DNA of 16,455 bases, taken from NCBI GenBank assembly GCA_009925875.1, contig RFQD01000009.1, positions 1 through 16,455 of the forward strand, read 5' to 3'. The notes beneath the pieces are model-generated. The model was not told the DNA's origin. It searched no databases and worked only from the letters and a program-made list of their open reading frames with translations. The first letter of the stretch is position 1. Each line of letters begins with the position of its first letter. This DNA comes from Microbacteriaceae bacterium (lineage in GTDB: Bacteria; Actinomycetota; Actinomycetes; Actinomycetales; Microbacteriaceae). Shown piece by piece: positions 14,649-16,455 of the stretch. The position numbers and the translations under genes were made by a program.

Positions 14649-15694
14649 ACAACAACGCATCACCGACGAACACGGATGAGCGTCGACTCACGATTGCGGA
14701 GGCGCTGAGAGAAGCTATCGCTCAAGAAATGGAGCGTGACCCACGGGTCTTTCTCATTGGAGAGGACATTGGAATTCCGGGAGGATTCGGGGGAGCCTTC
14801 GGCGTCTACCTCGGACTCCCCGAGAAGTTCGGGCACGAGCGAATCATTGATACGCCAATCAGCGAGAAAGCAATCGCCGGGGCAGCCGTTGGCGCTGCGC
14901 TCATGGGAATGCGACCAATTCCGGATATGCAATACTCCGATTTTTTATTCGAGTGTATGGACGAGCTCGTCAATCAAGCGGCAAAAATGCGCTACATGTC
15001 GGGTGGAAAATTGTCCGTTCCGCTGGTCATGCGGTGTCCCGTCGGAACGGCCAATCGTGGTGCGCAACACGGGCAGTGTCCGGAGAGCTACTTCATCCAT
15101 GTACCCGGCATCAAGGTCGTTGCTCCATCCGATGCGTATGTCGCGAAAGGCATCATGACGGCTGCAATTCGGGACGACGATCCCGTTCTGGTTTTCGAGC
15201 ACAAGTTGCTCTACGGAAGCAAAGGTCGCGAGCAGGCCGGCGGACTCGACCTCACGGCTCACGTGCCCGAGGGTGACTATGTTTTCCCCATTGGGCGCGG
15301 GCTCATCAAGCGCGAAGGGCATCATGTCACGGTGGTTGCGACGCACCTCACTCTGTATCGATGCCTCGCAGCGGCAGCAGAACTGGCTCTCGAGGGAATC
15401 GAGGTTGAAGTCATCGATCCTGTCTCGCTGCAACCCTTTGATACCGATCTCATTTTTAGTTCGGTAGAAAAGACCGGGCGCTTACTCATAGCGCACGAAG
15501 ACACACTGACGGGTGGCTGGGGTGCCGAACTTGCTGCTCGAGTGGCTGACGACTGTGTCTATTCGCTCGAAGCGCCGATTAAGCGGGTAGCTGCACACGA
15601 TGTCCCCCTTCCCGTTGCGCCGATACTCGAGCAAACCGTGGTGCCGAGTCAGGAACGCATCACGCGCGAGATTCGCGCGCTGTGTGCAATGTAA
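14645..15694 (+). CDS. Thiamine-PP dehydrogenase E1 beta subunit (acetoin/pyruvate dehydrogenase type)
   Basis: A 349-residue E1 beta subunit. Residues about 14-190 form the pyrimidine-binding domain, with GEDIGIPGGFGGAF, the conserved catalytic Glu74 in DTPISEKAIAGAAVGAA, DMQYSDF, and GAQHGQ (His142) at the substrate channel. Residues about 215-345 are the transketolase C-terminal domain that binds E2 (HVTVVATHL, EVIDPVSLQPFD, LIAHEDTLTGGWGAEL). It pairs with the E1 alpha just upstream. GTG 14645 overlaps the E1 alpha stop TGA as GTGA, which favours equal synthesis of the two subunits. The first dozen residues (NNNASPTNTDE) look like a loose extension. It acts in the cytosol in a large complex with E2 and E3. 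Confidence 0.92.
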   Translation: MNNNASPTNTDERRLTIAEALREAIAQEMERDPRVFLIGEDIGIPGGFGGAFGVYLGLPEKFGHERIIDTPISEKAIAGAAVGAALMGMRPIPDMQYSDFLFECMDELVNQAAKMRYMSGGKLSVPLVMRCPVGTANRGAQHGQCPESYFIHVPGIKVVAPSDAYVAKGIMTAAIRDDDPVLVFEHKLLYGSKGREQAGGLDLTAHVPEGDYVFPIGRGLIKREGHHVTVVATHLTLYRCLAAAAELALEGIEVEVIDPVSLQPFDTDLIFSSVEKTGRLLIAHEDTLTGGWGAELAARVADDCVYSLEAPIKRVAAHDVPLPVAPILEQTVVPSQERITREIRALCAM

Positions 15695-15712
15695 GCGTGG
15701 CGAGAAACTTCC

Positions 15713-16455
15713 ATGGCACGAGAAATAAAGCTTCCCGGACTCGGTCAGACGTCCGACGAAATGTCCATTCTGACGTGGTACAAGAATGTGGGCGACACGG
15801 TCTCGGTTGGTGAACCTCTGCTCTGTGTTGAAACCGATAAGGCTCAGGTCGATGTCGAATCTGCCGAAGACGGAGTCCTCCTTGAAATCCTGGCAAGTCC
15901 GGGAGAAGTACTTTCGTCGGGCGTCACGATTGCGATCGTGGGGGATGCCGCTCACGCGCAGTCCGCTCACGCGCAGTCCGCTCACGCGCAGTCCACTCAC
16001 GTGGATGACGTGGCGAATTCCGACCGTGCTGATGCACCGAGCGGACCGGATGACGACGGCGCGGGCGATGATTTCGGGAACGCCATCGATGTCCCCAGTG
16101 ACGAACGGATAATCGGAGAACCACATTCCTCCCGCATGATTCCGGCTCGCAGCTCGGCGTCGCGTGTTCGCGCAGTGCCGGCGGTGCGAAAACTTGCGCG
16201 CGAACGGGGTGTGGATCTCAGCACGATTGTGGGAACAGGTCCTGGGGGTATCGTCCAACGGGCAGATCTCGACATCGTCCCCATGGGCGCTTCGGTGCGT
16301 ACTCCCACGGGCGACATAACGTCGTTCACATTGCGACTCGACTTCGACGCGCGGAATGTTGCGGAGCAAATCGCACAACTGGGCGGAAACGTGACCGAGT
16401 TGCACTTTCTGCTGCGGTCGATAGCCGCAGCACTTCGCGATCACCCATTCGTGTC
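15713..16455 (+). CDS. Dihydrolipoamide acyltransferase E2, N-terminal part (3' end outside window)
   Basis: ATG 15713 opens a frame that stays open to the end of the window (247 codons seen). Residues 2-77 are one lipoyl domain with the modified Lys43 in ETDKAQ. A linker (78-150) is rich in Ala, Ser, Asp and Pro and includes three copies of Ala-His-Ala-Gln-Ser. Residues about 154-187 are the peripheral-subunit-binding domain that holds E3/E1 (AVPAVRKLARERGVD, VGTGPGGIVQRADL). The start of the catalytic acyltransferase core follows from about residue 205; its His-x-x-x-Asp-Gly active site is beyond the window. It moves the acyl group from E1 to CoA. It begins 18 nt after the E1 beta stop, with only a weak purine run upstream. 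Confidence 0.9.
   Translation, partial: MAREIKLPGLGQTSDEMSILTWYKNVGDTVSVGEPLLCVETDKAQVDVESAEDGVLLEILASPGEVLSSGVTIAIVGDAAHAQSAHAQSAHAQSTHVDDVANSDRADAPSGPDDDGAGDDFGNAIDVPSDERIIGEPHSSRMIPARSSASRVRAVPAVRKLARERGVDLSTIVGTGPGGIVQRADLDIVPMGASVRTPTGDITSFTLRLDFDARNVAEQIAQLGGNVTELHFLLRSIAAALRDHPFV
15950..15994 (+). repeat. Three 15-bp tandem repeats in the E2 linker
   Basis: GCTCACGCGCAGTCC occurs three times exactly in tandem (15950-15964, 15965-15979, 15980-15994), followed by a partial degenerate copy (ACTCACGTG). Each unit is in frame and encodes Ala-His-Ala-Gln-Ser, so copy-number change keeps the protein in frame. The identical DNA suggests recent duplication. Confidence 0.95.

Noticed and set aside
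15950..15994. CRISPR-like or mobile-element repeat
   Set aside because: Units are 15 bp, directly adjacent with no spacers, and in frame inside a gene: a linker repeat.
15482..16444. 320-codon open frame on the minus strand opposite E1 beta end and E2
   Set aside because: The plus strand here encodes an unmistakable lipoyl domain and subunit-binding domain; the minus-strand translation has no recognisable domain and includes the E2 tandem repeat read backwards.
13641..16455. Firm naming as acetoin dehydrogenase acoABC
   Set aside because: E1 alpha style is AcoA-like, but pyruvate and branched-chain dehydrogenases share all visible motifs, and no acoR, acoX or acoL is in the window, so no gene symbol was given.

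Overview
The window looks like chromosome of a moderately GC-rich actinobacterium, most likely in or near Microbacteriaceae. The reasons are the gpmA / phoU / senX3-regX3 block, the lipoprotein-carD-ispDF-cysS-rlmB block with IspD and IspF fused in one protein, and several genes whose -10 box sits 6-7 nt before the start codon (leaderless transcription). The taxonomic call is inference from gene order and protein style; no database was searched.

Region 1 (1-2005): the C-terminal part of a YgfZ/folate-binding protein runs in from outside the window. It converges on, and overlaps by 35 nt, a class I methyltransferase. The methyltransferase diverges from phosphoglycerate mutase gpmA across a 28-bp gap that is mostly a perfect inverted repeat carrying the gpmA -10 box. 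Region 2 (2015-4687): phoU, divergent from the phosphate-sensing two-component pair senX3-regX3, with a PHO-box-like repeat in the phoU-senX3 gap. Region 3 (4694-9602): a minus-strand lipoprotein in the LpqE position, then the essential housekeeping run carD-ispDF-cysS-rlmB, tightly packed with overlapping ends. Region 4 (9693-10589): a membrane-anchored DsbA-like thiol oxidoreductase with a CPVC motif.

Region 5 (10646-16455, running off the end) is the accessory part. A SorC/DeoR-type regulator is transcribed away from an operon of a PfkB-family sugar kinase, a class II aldolase-like protein, and E1 alpha, E1 beta and E2 (partial) of a 2-oxoacid/acetoin dehydrogenase complex. The first four operon genes are chained by 4-nt stop/start overlaps (for E1 alpha this holds if its GTG start is used), so their products are probably made together. 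A perfect 18-bp palindrome lies in the 108-bp divergent gap and is the obvious operator. The aldolase-like protein has Asn-Glu where canonical class II aldolases carry the catalytic Asp and first zinc-ligand His, so its reaction may not be standard. A plausible reading is a sugar or deoxy-sugar route in which the kinase makes a phosphosugar, the aldolase-like enzyme cleaves or rearranges it, and the dehydrogenase complex turns a C2-C4 oxo product into acyl-CoA. The substrate cannot be read from the sequence. No transporter or E3 subunit is visible, and they may lie downstream.

I saw no tRNA, rRNA, insertion sequence, phage gene or CRISPR array.
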